Assembly: GCF_007828045.1 (NCBI RefSeq)
Contig: NZ_VITN01000027.1
Span: 1 to 64,000, forward strand
Reading direction: 5' to 3'
DNA: 64,000 nt
Origin: Nitrospirillum amazonense
GTDB taxonomy: Bacteria > Pseudomonadota > Alphaproteobacteria > Azospirillales > Azospirillaceae
Shown one piece after another: positions 1 through 8,109 of this stretch (positions are counted from its first letter, which is position 1; each line of letters starts with the position of its first letter). The translations under genes were made by a program, and so were the position numbers. Under the pieces are notes generated by a model, which had not been told where the DNA came from, did not search any database, and was given only the letters and a program-made list of their open reading frames with translations.

Positions 1-149
1 ATCTGGTCGTACGCGGTGAACGTCGCGCCACCGGTCTCAGCCAGCACCTTCGTGATCGCAGCCGTCAGCGACGTCTTGCCATGGTCAACGTGACCGATCG
101 TGCCGATGTTGCAGTGCGGCTTGGTGCGCTCGAATTTCGCCTTGGCCAT
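1..149 (-). CDS. tuf: Elongation factor Tu, N-terminal fragment
   Basis: The complement strand begins ATG at 149 and reads [19 protein letters not shown] followed by HVDHGKTS, the EF-Tu G1/P-loop (GHVDHGKT). Only about 49 codons are inside the window; the rest lies beyond base 1. EF-Tu delivers aminoacyl-tRNA to the ribosome as a GTP-bound ternary complex. Two tRNA genes (Tyr, Gly) lie immediately upstream in the same direction, which matches the tRNA-tufB arrangement of other proteobacteria and suggests cotranscription. Confidence 0.95.
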   Translation of the reverse strand, partial: MAKAKFERTKPHCNIGTIGHVDHGKTSLTAAITKVLAETGGATFTAYDQ

Positions 150-214
150 GGTCTTATCCGCCTTTGCCTGACAGTCTGAAGTTAAGCTTTAGGATTTCGC
201 GTGGAGCTTCGTAC

Positions 215-288
215 TGGAGCGGGTGAGGGGAATCGAACCCCCGTCGTAAGCTTGGAAGGCTTCTGCTCTACCATTGAGCTACACCCGC
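215..288 (-). tRNA. tRNA-Gly (anticodon TCC)
   Basis: The complement folds as a complete 74-nt tRNA with encoded CCA. The acceptor arm is GCGGGTG pairing with CACCCGC, the D-arm is GCTCAATGGTAGAGC, the anticodon loop CTTCCAA gives TCC, and the T-arm is GGGGGTTCGATTCCCC. It lies 66 bp upstream of tuf in the same orientation, so it is probably part of a tRNA-tuf transcript. Confidence 0.97.
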
Positions 289-385
289 CTAAGTCTCTGC
301 CGCCCCATACCCCGGAACTGCTTCGCGCACGCGGGGAGCCAGTAAACCCACCCCTCATCCCTGGGGGGCGGTTTTACCGGCAAAG

Positions 386-471
386 TGGTGGAAGGGGTAG
401 GATTCGAACCTACGTACGCTAACGCGGGCAGATTTACAGTCTGCTGCCTTTAACCACTCGGCCACCCTTCC
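386..471 (-). tRNA. tRNA-Tyr (anticodon GTA)
   Basis: The complement is an 86-nt class II tRNA with CCA. The acceptor GGAAGGG pairs with CCCTTCC, the anticodon loop contains GTA, a long variable arm follows (CCCGCGTTAGCGT region), and the T-arm is TAGGTTCGAATCCTA. Tyr-Gly-tuf order is the same as the tyrU-glyT-tufB order of E. coli. Confidence 0.97.
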
Positions 472-641
472 GTCGCCGCGTGTCCGACCGGGGTCGAAAA
501 CGGTGGACAGGTGGGTAGGCGTTTCGACCCCCTCCTGTCAACGGGGAAATGTTGGTTGGGCGAAAAGACTAGGCGGCAACCGTGCCATGCCCTGCGGAAA
601 CCAGTGGCAACCCTGCACCGCTTGGCGCTAAGGATGGCATC

Positions 642-1622
642 ATGAAGCGATCTGGATTTTCCAACCAGGGTGGTTCCCGCTCCGGCGGCAACGGCCCCTC
701 CTCCCCCAATTCCCCGCGCCCGCCCCGCGAGGGCGGCCGCCCGGGCGCGTCCACGCCGCGCGGCCAGGGTGAACGTCCGCGCGCGCAGGAGGCACGTGCC
801 GACGGCGCGCCGCGCGCCGAGGGACGGGCCGAGGGACGCGGTGAGCCCCGGGGCGGCGCCAAGAAGCCCGCGGCCCCCAAGGCCACGCCCAAGCCCGGCA
901 TGCTCTATGGCCAGCACCCGGTGGTGGCCGCCTGGACCAATCCCGAGCGGCGCTGCAAGGCCCTGCTGGCCACGCCGGCGGGCCTGGAGCTGATGACCGA
1001 GGCCTTCGCCCAGGCCAAGGCCGCCGGCCTGGCCCGGCCCGAGCCCACGATCGTGGAGCGCGAGGCGCTGGACCGCCTGCTGCCGGCCGGTGCCGTGCAC
1101 CAGGGCCTGGTGCTGGACGCCAGCCCCCTGCCCGAGCTGGACATCGCCGACGTCGCCCGCGCCTGCGGGGAGACGGATATGGTGGTGGTGCTGGACCAGG
1201 TGACCGATCCGCACAACGTGGGCGCCATCCTGCGCTCCGCCGCCGCCTTCGGCGCCAAGGCCGTCATCGTCCAGGACCGGCACGCGCCGGAGGTGACGGG
1301 CGTGCTCGCCAAAACCGCCTCGGGCGCGCTGGAGGTGGTTCCCCTGGTGCGGGTGACCAACCTGTCCCGGGCCTTGACCGAATTGCAGGACGGCGGATTC
1401 TTCTGCGTCGGCCTGGCCGAATCAGGCCCCAAGCCTCTGCACGCGCTGGATTTCCCGGGCCGCGTGGCCGTCGTCATGGGCTCGGAGGGGGACGGCCTGC
1501 GCCGCCTGACCATGGAACGCTGCGACGCGCTGGCCCATCTACCGACCCAGCCCCCCATCGGCAGCCTGAATGTGTCGAACGCGGCCGCCGTGGCGCTTTA
1601 CGAGGTCGCGCGGCGACGCTAA
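642..1622 (+). CDS. rlmB: TrmH/SpoU-family 23S rRNA (guanosine-2'-O)-methyltransferase RlmB
   Basis: SPOUT-class methyltransferase of 326 aa, expected to methylate the ribose of G2251 in 23S rRNA with SAM. The substrate-binding domain starts near residue 85 (MLYGQHPVVAAW). The knotted catalytic domain carries the family motifs LDQVTDPHNVGAILRSA, VMGSEGDGLRRL and PIGSLNVSNAAAVALYE. The ATG at 642 is chosen because AAGGA sits about 8 bases upstream; a longer reading frame extends further upstream without support. The first ~85 residues are an unusual Gly/Arg/Pro-rich, probably disordered extension, much longer than in E. coli RlmB, perhaps for RNA contact. Assignment to RlmB rather than another TrmH paralogue rests on the motifs and is fairly secure. 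Confidence 0.9.
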   Translation: MKRSGFSNQGGSRSGGNGPSSPNSPRPPREGGRPGASTPRGQGERPRAQEARADGAPRAEGRAEGRGEPRGGAKKPAAPKATPKPGMLYGQHPVVAAWTNPERRCKALLATPAGLELMTEAFAQAKAAGLARPEPTIVEREALDRLLPAGAVHQGLVLDASPLPELDIADVARACGETDMVVVLDQVTDPHNVGAILRSAAAFGAKAVIVQDRHAPEVTGVLAKTASGALEVVPLVRVTNLSRALTELQDGGFFCVGLAESGPKPLHALDFPGRVAVVMGSEGDGLRRLTMERCDALAHLPTQPPIGSLNVSNAAAVALYEVARRR

Positions 1623-1671
1623 GGTCTGCCCGCATTCGGCGCCCCGGCCTTTCCGGGGTGCCCCCTGGGAC

Positions 1672-1747
1672 GCCGGCTTAGCTCAGTTGGTAGAGCAACC
1701 GCCTTGTAAGCGGTAGGTCGCGAGTTCAAGTCTCGCAGCCGGCACCA
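1672..1747 (+). tRNA. tRNA-Thr (anticodon TGT)
   Basis: 76-nt tRNA with encoded CCA. The acceptor GCCGGCT pairs with AGCCGGC, the D-arm is GCTCAGTTGGTAGAGC, the anticodon loop contains TGT, and the T-arm is CGAGTTCAAGTCTCG. It lies 49 bp downstream of rlmB on the same strand, so it may be cotranscribed with rlmB. Confidence 0.97.
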
Positions 1748-1765
1748 GTTTTCCGCCCACCGGCG

Positions 1766-2536
1766 TCAGCGAATCACATACGGCTTGTGGCCCAGATCCA
1801 GCCCGACATTACTCTCGGGCACGTCGTTGAAGCTGCGGTAGTGGGTGCCGGGGCCGCCGACATATTCGGCCAGCGCGTCGTCGTTCACGTAGTAGACGGC
1901 CTGCGAGCGGTAGATGTAGTAGCCGTCCCGGCTGATGGAGACGGTCAGCATCAGTTCGGTCGAGGTCTCCTCCACCGTGGCGCGGGCGGTGTCCAGCGCC
2001 AGGCCGCCGGCCGCCGCCGTGATCCCCCAGGGCATGGCGTCCAGCAAGACCTTGCCCACGGCCACACCGGCGCCGAGGGCCGTCAGCGGGCCGGGCACGG
2101 TGTGGTTGGCGTTGGTGAACTTGGGATGGGCGATAGCGTTGGCGTCGATGGCAACCGCCACCACGTCGGGCTTGGGCTCCATGGCCACGGCGTGGCCGTT
2201 CTGGACGAAGGCCGTGGTCAGCGCCTGCTGGAAGGCATCGGCGAAGGGGGTGTCGCTGTGCCGCGTCAGATAGATCTGGACCGGCGGTTTTTGCCCCGTC
2301 TGCTCCTGCAGATAGGCGGAAACTGCCGAGGCCACGTCCTTGGCCACGATCACCCAATGGGCCGCCGTTTCCATCTTGTACTGCGGCGGCGTCAGGAAGG
2401 CGGCCGCCATGGGCCGCTCCGAACAGCCGGACACCAGGCCGCCCGCCAGCAGCAGACCGCCAAACGCCGCCATGGGTAGGGTGCGAAGATGGATTGATAG
2501 GCGGGACCGGAGGGCGGCGCGGGACATGGGAGTCAT
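1766..2536 (-). CDS. Hypothetical lipoprotein
   Basis: Predicted lipoprotein of about 256 aa. A basic N-terminus and hydrophobic stretch (LPMAAFGGLLLAGGLVSGC) end in a lipobox, LVSGC, so signal peptidase II cleavage before Cys is expected. The mature part has an alpha/beta pattern (VAKDVASAVSAYLQEQ, IYLTRHSDTPFADAFQQAL) and a Gly/Ala-rich central segment (LTALGAGVAVGKVLLDAMPWG) that could contact membrane. I do not recognise a named family with confidence. The start could be the ATG at 2536 or at 2527; neither has a strong ribosome site, and a longer upstream reading is unlikely because the signal peptide would be internal. Confidence 0.75.
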   Translation of the reverse strand: MTPMSRAALRSRLSIHLRTLPMAAFGGLLLAGGLVSGCSERPMAAAFLTPPQYKMETAAHWVIVAKDVASAVSAYLQEQTGQKPPVQIYLTRHSDTPFADAFQQALTTAFVQNGHAVAMEPKPDVVAVAIDANAIAHPKFTNANHTVPGPLTALGAGVAVGKVLLDAMPWGITAAAGGLALDTARATVEETSTELMLTVSISRDGYYIYRSQAVYYVNDDALAEYVGGPGTHYRSFNDVPESNVGLDLGHKPYVIR

Positions 2537-2643
2537 TTCTGGCGGCTCGATTCTAGCGGGGGAGCCGCCACCGGACGGCCCCCACCAGTCATCACAGCAA
2601 ACCACGTGCCAGGTTTATGCTTGGTTTCCGGGGCCCCCGGACA

Positions 2644-3357
2644 TCACGACGGCGGCGTGACGATGGTCAGCGCGGTGTCGTCGCCCTTGGCGCGTTCCGC
2701 ATCGGGGGCCTGGCCCAGCACCTGGAAGCACAGCGTCTCGGCGATGTTGGTCGCGTGGTCGCCGATACGCTCCAGGTTCTTCGCGGCGAACATCAGGTGG
2801 GTGCAGGCGGTGATGCGCTGCGGCGCTTCCATCATATAGGTCAGCAGCTCGCGGAACAGGGCGGTGTAGGCCAGGTCCACCTCGTTATCCGCCTCGCGCA
2901 CGGCCAGCGCCGCCGCCGCGTCGGCATCGGCATACGCCGTCACCACCCGGGTCAGCATGTCGTTGGCGGCGTCACCGATGCGGCGCAGCGAGCGGGTCAG
3001 CTCCACCTCCGGCATCTGGTTCAGGGCGAGCGAGCGCTTGGCCACGTTGGCGGCGAAGTCGCCGATGCGTTCCAGGTTGTTGGCGATCTTCAGCGCCGCC
3101 ACCACCTCACGCAGGTCCCGGCCCACCGGGGCCCGCAGCGCCAGCAGCTTCAGCGTCTGGTTTTCGATCTGCTGCTCCAGGGCATCGACCTGGGCGTCGT
3201 CGGCCATGACGGCGGCGGCCAGATCGCCGTCACGCTCCAAAGTCGCCTTCAATGCCCGGCTCAGCTGTGTGGAAGCCAACCGTCCCATGTGAGTGATGGT
3301 GCGGTGCAGCTGGGCCAGTTCCTCGTCATAGGACGCCACGATATGGCCGGTCGACAT
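2644..3357 (-). CDS. phoU: Phosphate-signalling regulator PhoU
   Basis: 237-aa PhoU, made of two three-helix-bundle repeats. Each repeat contains the metal-binding E/DxxxD signature: NNLERIGDFAANVAKRS in the first and KNLERIGDHATNIAETL in the second. PhoU damps PhoR-PhoB signalling according to flux through the Pst phosphate transporter. The ATG at 3357 has AAGGA about 10 bases upstream. Neither pst genes nor phoB/phoR are adjacent, unlike the usual pstSCAB-phoU operon, so this copy is detached from its partners within the window. Confidence 0.93.
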   Translation of the reverse strand: MSTGHIVASYDEELAQLHRTITHMGRLASTQLSRALKATLERDGDLAAAVMADDAQVDALEQQIENQTLKLLALRAPVGRDLREVVAALKIANNLERIGDFAANVAKRSLALNQMPEVELTRSLRRIGDAANDMLTRVVTAYADADAAAALAVREADNEVDLAYTALFRELLTYMMEAPQRITACTHLMFAAKNLERIGDHATNIAETLCFQVLGQAPDAERAKGDDTALTIVTPPS

Positions 3358-3654
3358 TGGCTCTTGTTCCTTGAAAGCGATAAACGGCGAAAACGATGAA
3401 CGGAGGCATGCCCGGAAGGGGCAGCCCAGGATCGATATTACCGGGACCTTAAAGGACCACGGCCTCCAATTCCGACCGGGTCCCGCCCCCTTTACCCGCA
3501 GCGCCGGCTGCAGATTCACGGCCTAGCTTGTCCAATGTGCCGCCAGCGTCAATGTTTTCTTAGCAAAGGGATAGGATGTTTAGTTGTAACCAGCCCGAAA
3601 GAAATACAGACTGCCCGCAAATTTGTGAACGCTGCTGAGGGGCCCAATCGGGGC

Positions 3655-4956
3655 ATGACACCGCACGAACTGATCGCCGTCCTGGAAAAGCATGATCGCT
3701 GGCTGAAGCGGAAGACCGGCGGCGCGCGCGCCATGCTGCCCCTGGTCGACCTGCAGGGCGCCAGCTTCGTCGGCATGAACCTGCAATCGGCCAAGCTGTC
3801 GGGCGCCAACCTCACCGGCTGCGACTTCACCACCGCCAACCTCAGCATGGCCGACCTGTTCGCCGCCAAGCTGACCCGCGCCGTCCTGATCAACGCCAAC
3901 CTGTACCGCGCCGACCTGCGCGGCGCCCACATGCGCGGCGCCCGCCTGAAAGGCGCCATCCTGCGTGAGGCCGACTTGCGCGGCGGCGCACTGCTGGACC
4001 GCCGGGGGCCCGGCCAGGTCAGCATGCAGCAATCCGACCTGCGCGGCGCGGACATGGACGACGCCCTGCTGTCCAGCGCCAACCTGGCGGGCGCCGACCT
4101 CAGCGAGACCAGCATGGTGGGGGCCGATTGCTCAGGCGCGCAGCTGTCGGGCTGCAACCTGGCCAAGTCGGTGCTGAAGTCGGCCAACTTCACCAATTGC
4201 GACATGCGCGGCGTGAACCTGTCGGGCAGCAACCTGACGGGCGCCGTGCTGCGGGACTGTCGCCTGACCGGCGCCAGCCTGGCCGGCGCCATCCTGATGA
4301 ACGCCGACCTGACGGGCGCCAACCTGGACGGCGTCGACCTGACGGGCGTGGACACCACCGGCGCCAATCTGGCGCGTGGTTCGGAAAACTTCTCGGAGAA
4401 GATCCAGAAGGCGCTGGGCCACCATCGCACCTGGATACTCAGCAACGGCGCCAAGGGCATCCGGGCGGAACTGGCGGCCGAAGACCTGAGCCACATCGAC
4501 CTGAAGGGCGTGAACCTCAGCGGCGCCGACCTCAAGGGTGCCAAGATGGTGGGCGCCAAGCTGCGCGATTCCATGTTCATCATGTCGGACTTGGCCGGGG
4601 CCGATCTGCGCGGCGCCGACCTGACGGGCGCCACCCTGGACGGCGTCAGCCTGCGCGGCACCGACCTGACGGGCGCCAAGCTGGACGGGGCCGAGATCGG
4701 TTCTGTCGACATCAAGGGGCCGGACGGCCGCCCCATCGGCCGGCTGTGGCCCGCCAACCTGGCCGACGCCCTGTTGCTGAAGGCCAGCCTGCAGCGCGCC
4801 AACCTGCGCAGCGCCAACCTGTCGGGCGCCGACCTGCGCGGCGCCGACCTGTCCGGCGCCAACCTGATCGACGCCAACCTGCGCGGCGCCCAGCTGGAGG
4901 GCGCCATCCTGGACGGCGCCGCCATGCCCGCCCAGATCGACGACGACGACGAATAA
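3655..4956 (+). CDS. Two-module pentapeptide-repeat protein
   Basis: 433-aa protein made almost wholly of A(D/N)LXX pentapeptide repeats, which fold as a right-handed quadrilateral beta-helix. The repeats run in two blocks. Each block is preceded by a similar short helical cap: residues ~6-20 (LIAVLEKHDRWLKRK) and, at about bases 4395-4480, a cap reading IQKALGHHRTWILSNG. The second half therefore looks like an internal duplication of cap plus helix. No signal peptide or membrane segment is seen, so it is probably cytoplasmic. Pentapeptide proteins include DNA-mimic gyrase protectors, but nothing here proves that role. The ATG at 3655 starts just before the first cap; a longer frame begins at 3535, but its extra 40 residues look non-coding. 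Confidence 0.85.
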   Translation: MTPHELIAVLEKHDRWLKRKTGGARAMLPLVDLQGASFVGMNLQSAKLSGANLTGCDFTTANLSMADLFAAKLTRAVLINANLYRADLRGAHMRGARLKGAILREADLRGGALLDRRGPGQVSMQQSDLRGADMDDALLSSANLAGADLSETSMVGADCSGAQLSGCNLAKSVLKSANFTNCDMRGVNLSGSNLTGAVLRDCRLTGASLAGAILMNADLTGANLDGVDLTGVDTTGANLARGSENFSEKIQKALGHHRTWILSNGAKGIRAELAAEDLSHIDLKGVNLSGADLKGAKMVGAKLRDSMFIMSDLAGADLRGADLTGATLDGVSLRGTDLTGAKLDGAEIGSVDIKGPDGRPIGRLWPANLADALLLKASLQRANLRSANLSGADLRGADLSGANLIDANLRGAQLEGAILDGAAMPAQIDDDDE

Positions 4957-5190
4957 GCGCCGCCATCGGAGCGATGACCTACCGCTGTAGTACAGGTGGG
5001 GTGACGCCGCGGTCATCGCCGTGACGGTCTGCCGCCCGGTCGATTCCGCGCGACCGATGCGAATCGGCCATGCGCTGGAACCGGGCCCAACCCGCACCAT
5101 TTAAGGCCCAACGGCGCGCTAGTGCCTGTCACGAAGACGGTTATCATAGGCCCGGTTTCAGAATGGGTTGCTGAAGGAAGGGAGTGCGCG

Positions 5191-6069
5191 ATGCGACAGG
5201 TGACGGTGGCGGCCACCCAAACGTGGTGCGACTGGAACAAGGGGGGCAACATCGACCGGGTGGAGGCGCTGGTGCGCCGCGCCGCGGCCCAGGGCGCCCA
5301 GATCATCCTGCCGCAGGAACTGTTCGAGACGCCCTACTTCTGCATCAACCAGAAGGCCGCGCATTTCGCCCATGCGGCCCCGGCGGAGGGCCATCCCGTG
5401 CTGGCCCGCTTCAGCGCCCTGGCCCGCGAGCTGCAGGTAGTCCTGCCCACCAGCTTCTTCGAGCGGGCGGGCAACGCCTACTTCAACTCCCTGGCCATGA
5501 TCGACGCCGACGGCAGCATCCTGGGCATTTACCGCAAGAGCCACATCCCCGACGGCCCGGGCTATCAGGAGAAGTTCTACTTCAGCCCCGGCGACACCGG
5601 CTTCCAGGTCTACAAGACCCGCTACGCCACCATCGGGACCGCCATCTGTTGGGACCAATGGTTCCCGGAGGCCGCGCGCGTCATGGCCCTGCAGGGGGCG
5701 GAGATCCTGTTCTACCCCACCGCCATCGGGTCGGAGCCGCAGGACCCCACCCTGGATAGCCGTGACCATTGGCAGCGGGTCATGCAGGGCCATGCCGGCG
5801 CCAATCTGGTGCCGCTGGTGGCCAGCAACCGCGTGGGCACCGAGCCGGACGACGACCGGTCCATCACCTTCTATGGCTCCTCCTTCATCGCCGGCCCCAA
5901 GGGCGAGAAGGTGGCAGAAGCGAATCGCGAGGAGGAGATGGTGCTGACCGCCACCTTCGACTTGGACGAAATCGCGAAGGTCCGTTCCTCCTGGGGGGTG
6001 TTCCGCGACCGCCGGCCGGAACTCTATGCGCCCCTGTTGACCCTGGATGGACGCACACGCAGGGGTTGA
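5191..6069 (+). CDS. aguB: N-carbamoylputrescine amidase (nitrilase superfamily)
   Basis: 292-aa C-N hydrolase expected to cleave N-carbamoylputrescine to putrescine, CO2 and ammonia, the last step of the agmatine route to polyamines. The nitrilase triad is visible: E43 (ILPQELFETPYF), K116 (YRKSHIPDGPGYQEKFYF) and C153 (TAICWDQWFPEAAR). The IPDGPGYQEKFYF and ICWDQWFPEAAR sequences are typical of AguB rather than of other nitrilases. The ATG at 5191 follows GGAAGGGAG at good spacing. The partner agmatine deiminase aguA is not in the window. Confidence 0.93.
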   Translation: MRQVTVAATQTWCDWNKGGNIDRVEALVRRAAAQGAQIILPQELFETPYFCINQKAAHFAHAAPAEGHPVLARFSALARELQVVLPTSFFERAGNAYFNSLAMIDADGSILGIYRKSHIPDGPGYQEKFYFSPGDTGFQVYKTRYATIGTAICWDQWFPEAARVMALQGAEILFYPTAIGSEPQDPTLDSRDHWQRVMQGHAGANLVPLVASNRVGTEPDDDRSITFYGSSFIAGPKGEKVAEANREEEMVLTATFDLDEIAKVRSSWGVFRDRRPELYAPLLTLDGRTRRG

Positions 6070-6070
6070 T

Positions 6071-6181
6071 GGCAAATCCTTGCCAATTCGGTAGGCAAAT
6101 GGCGCGTTAACCAACAATAACCATTACAAATGTGTCATGCATTGGCCTCAACTGCCGCATCCTCAGATAAATCCTTTTGCC
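6071..6181 (+). promoter_or_regulatory. GGCAA/TTGCC repeats upstream of the XRE regulator
   Basis: This interval is less GC-rich than its surroundings. It contains GGCAA (6071-6075), TTGCC (6080-6084), GGCAA (6094-6098) and a further TTGCC (6177-6181), and the phrase AAATCCTT..GCC occurs at both ends. Spaced inverted copies of a 5-mer in front of a helix-turn-helix gene suggest autoregulatory operator half-sites. This is inference only. Confidence 0.3.
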
Positions 6182-6237
6182 AAGGGCGATTCTGCGATAA
6201 ATGAGGGGTGGCAGTTGTTAAATTGAGGTCAATACAA

Positions 6238-6702
6238 ATGGGTGCTCAAAAGAGCTCTGTGACCGGTACCCTTGCGTCCGCGTACTCACTTTCCAAGCGT
6301 GGCGAGGGTCCCAATCCTATCGATATCCATGTCGGCAATCGCTTGCGCTTGCGCCGTACTTTGCTGGGTCTGAGCCAGGAAATCCTGGGTGAGGCCGTGG
6401 GCATCACGTTCCAGCAGCTGCAAAAGTACGAGCGGGGCATGAACCGCATCAGCGCCAGCCGGCTGTTCAACCTTTCCCAGGTGCTGGGTGTGCCCGTCGG
6501 GTACTTCTTCGAAGACCTGCCGGCGACCGAGCAGGCCACGCGCATCGCGCTGGGCAGCGAGGAAGGCGAGACCATGGCCCGGCGCGAGACGCTGGAGTTG
6601 GTGCGCGCCTATTACCGCGTGCCGGACGGCGCCGTGCGCCGCCGCGCGTTCGATCTGCTGAAGGCCCTCGGCGGCGACGTTCGGGAAGCTGAAGACGCCT
6701 AA
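6238..6702 (+). CDS. XRE-family helix-turn-helix transcriptional regulator
   Basis: 154-aa regulator with one HTH_3 (Cro/C1) domain at about residues 35-95: VGNRLRLRRTLLGLSQE, then the recognition helix region AVGITFQQLQKYERG and NRISASRLFNLSQVLGVPVGYFFED. The C-terminal ~50 residues are charged and without a known ligand domain. This architecture is widespread in alphaproteobacteria, where such proteins act as housekeeping repressors. The ATG at 6238 is preceded by GAGG with 10-base spacing. The gene is followed by its own terminator. Confidence 0.88.
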   Translation: MGAQKSSVTGTLASAYSLSKRGEGPNPIDIHVGNRLRLRRTLLGLSQEILGEAVGITFQQLQKYERGMNRISASRLFNLSQVLGVPVGYFFEDLPATEQATRIALGSEEGETMARRETLELVRAYYRVPDGAVRRRAFDLLKALGGDVREAEDA

Positions 6703-6740
6703 AGCCTGAAAGCGTCACGTTTTTTCAGGTATAGTGCCGA

Positions 6741-6774
6741 CCGCCGGATGGCCCCCATCCGGCGGTTGCCTTTT
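6741..6774 (+). terminator. Rho-independent terminator after the XRE gene
   Basis: A perfect 11-bp inverted repeat (CCGCCGGATGG, loop CCC, CCATCCGGCGG) at 6741-6765 is followed by TTGCCTTTT. An ATG at 6748 lies inside the hairpin, which argues against it as the start of the next gene. Confidence 0.65.
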
Positions 6775-6801
6775 GAGGCCCTCTCACCCGCGGATGCCGG
6801 A

Positions 6802-7965
6802 ATGCCGCTGACCACCGAAGATATCCTCCTGGACCATGGCTTTCCGGGCACCCACCGGGCCGTGACCGTCCATCGCTTCGGCCCGGCACGCACCGACGCC
6901 TCCGCCCCGCGCCCCAAGGCCTACATCCAGGCGGCCCTGCACGCCGACGAGATCCCCGGGCTGCTGGTGGCGCAGCACCTGCTGGCTCGGCTGAAGGCCG
7001 CCGACGCGGAAGGCCGCGTGCGGGGCGACATCATCCTGGTGCCCTACGCCAACCCCATCGGCCTGTCGCAAGCCGTGCTGGGCACGGCCATCGGCCGCTT
7101 CGCCCTCAGCAGCGGCGTCAACTTCAACCGTGACTTCCCCGACCTGGCCGCCCCCGTGGCCGACCAAGTGCTGGGCCGCCTGGGGCCTGACGCCGCCGCC
7201 AACGTCGTCCTGGTACGCCGGGCCGCCCTGGCCGCCATCGCCGCCTGGGAAACGGCGACCGAAGCCGACAGCCTGCGCAAGATCCTGATGGGCCTGGCCA
7301 TCGACGCGGACCTGGTGCTGGACCTGCATTGCGACAGCGAGGCCCTGGTCCACGCCTACACCGGCACCGAATCGTGGCCCGACGCCACCGACGTGATGGC
7401 GGAGTTGGGTTGCCGCGCCGTCTTCCTGGCGCTGGAGTCCGGTGGCAACCCCTTTGACGAGGCCTGTTCCGGGCTGTGGTGGCGCCTGCGCAACCGCCTG
7501 ACCGCCGGCCTGTCGGGCGCGGTGCCGCCCCTGCCCGCCGCCTGCCTGGCCGCCACCATCGAGCTGCGCGGCCGCCGCGACGTGGATGATGCCCTGGCCG
7601 CGGCCGACGCCGACGCGCTGGTGCGCGTGCTGACCCGGCGCGGCCTGCTGGCGGGCGACGCGGGCGCGGCACCCGCCCCCGCCTGCCAGGCGACGCCGCT
7701 GGCCGGGGTGGACCGCGTGCGCGCCCCCGTGGCCGGGGTCGTCCTCTACACCGTGGCGCTGGGCGACACCGTGACCGTGGGCCAGACGGTGGCGGAGGTG
7801 GTGGACCCCGTCACCGGCATCCGCCATCCCGCCCGCGCCCGCGCCCCGGGAATCGTCTGGGCCCGGGCTGAACAGCGCTACACCGCCGCCGGTGCCATCA
7901 TTACCAGCATCGCCGGCGACCGCCCCTTGGCCGAGGAAGGCAGCGGCCTGCTGACGGCCCGCTGA
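6802..7965 (+). CDS. Succinylglutamate desuccinylase/aspartoacylase-family zinc hydrolase
   Basis: 387-aa member of the M14-like AstE/AspA family, zinc enzymes that remove acyl groups from N-acyl amino acids. Zinc ligands are visible as HxxE in AALHADEIPGLLVAQHLL and a later His in LVLDLHCDSEALVH. The C-terminal ~90 residues form a barrel-sandwich hybrid resembling a biotinyl/lipoyl domain (VRAPVAGVVLYTVALGDTV and VGQTVAEVVDPVTG), as in many bacterial family members. The substrate cannot be read from sequence. The start at 6802 is preferred because the upstream ATG (6748) is within a terminator hairpin. Confidence 0.85.
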   Translation: MPLTTEDILLDHGFPGTHRAVTVHRFGPARTDASAPRPKAYIQAALHADEIPGLLVAQHLLARLKAADAEGRVRGDIILVPYANPIGLSQAVLGTAIGRFALSSGVNFNRDFPDLAAPVADQVLGRLGPDAAANVVLVRRAALAAIAAWETATEADSLRKILMGLAIDADLVLDLHCDSEALVHAYTGTESWPDATDVMAELGCRAVFLALESGGNPFDEACSGLWWRLRNRLTAGLSGAVPPLPAACLAATIELRGRRDVDDALAAADADALVRVLTRRGLLAGDAGAAPAPACQATPLAGVDRVRAPVAGVVLYTVALGDTVTVGQTVAEVVDPVTGIRHPARARAPGIVWARAEQRYTAAGAIITSIAGDRPLAEEGSGLLTAR

Positions 7966-8067
7966 CCTCTTCGGCCGCCCCCTTCCTGATAATGGCCCCC
8001 TTCCCGTCCACGCGGGCGGCCCTTGCCCCTGGGCCAGGTTCCAGGGAAAGTGGCGGCGGGAGAAGCC

Positions 8068-8087
8068 CCCGTCGCGTGAGCGACGGG
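8068..8087 (+). repeat. Hairpin resembling an IS200/IS605-type right end
   Basis: An 8-bp perfect stem CCCGTCGC / GCGACGGG with loop GTGA, preceded by GGGAGAAGCCC and followed by ATTGAGTCA. This wording (GAAGCCCC, stem-loop, short tail) resembles the 3' end of IS605-family elements and of the omega-RNA scaffold read from them. No tnpA or tnpB is present, so at most it is a relic. It lies in the probable 5' leader of the next gene. Confidence 0.3.
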
Positions 8088-8109
8088 ATTGAGTCAGCGC
8101 GGGGATATC

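Noticed and set aside
3780-4900. Dense ~15-bp periodic repeats
   Set aside because: They are the codons of pentapeptide repeats (A-D/N-L-x-x), not a DNA-level element.
6706-6730. CCTGAAA..TTTCAGG repeat just after the XRE gene as terminator
   Set aside because: The stem is short and the T-run lies inside it; the hairpin at 6741 is a much better terminator.
6748-6750. ATG as start of the M14-like gene
   Set aside because: It lies inside a perfect 11-bp terminator hairpin; the ATG at 6802 fits better.
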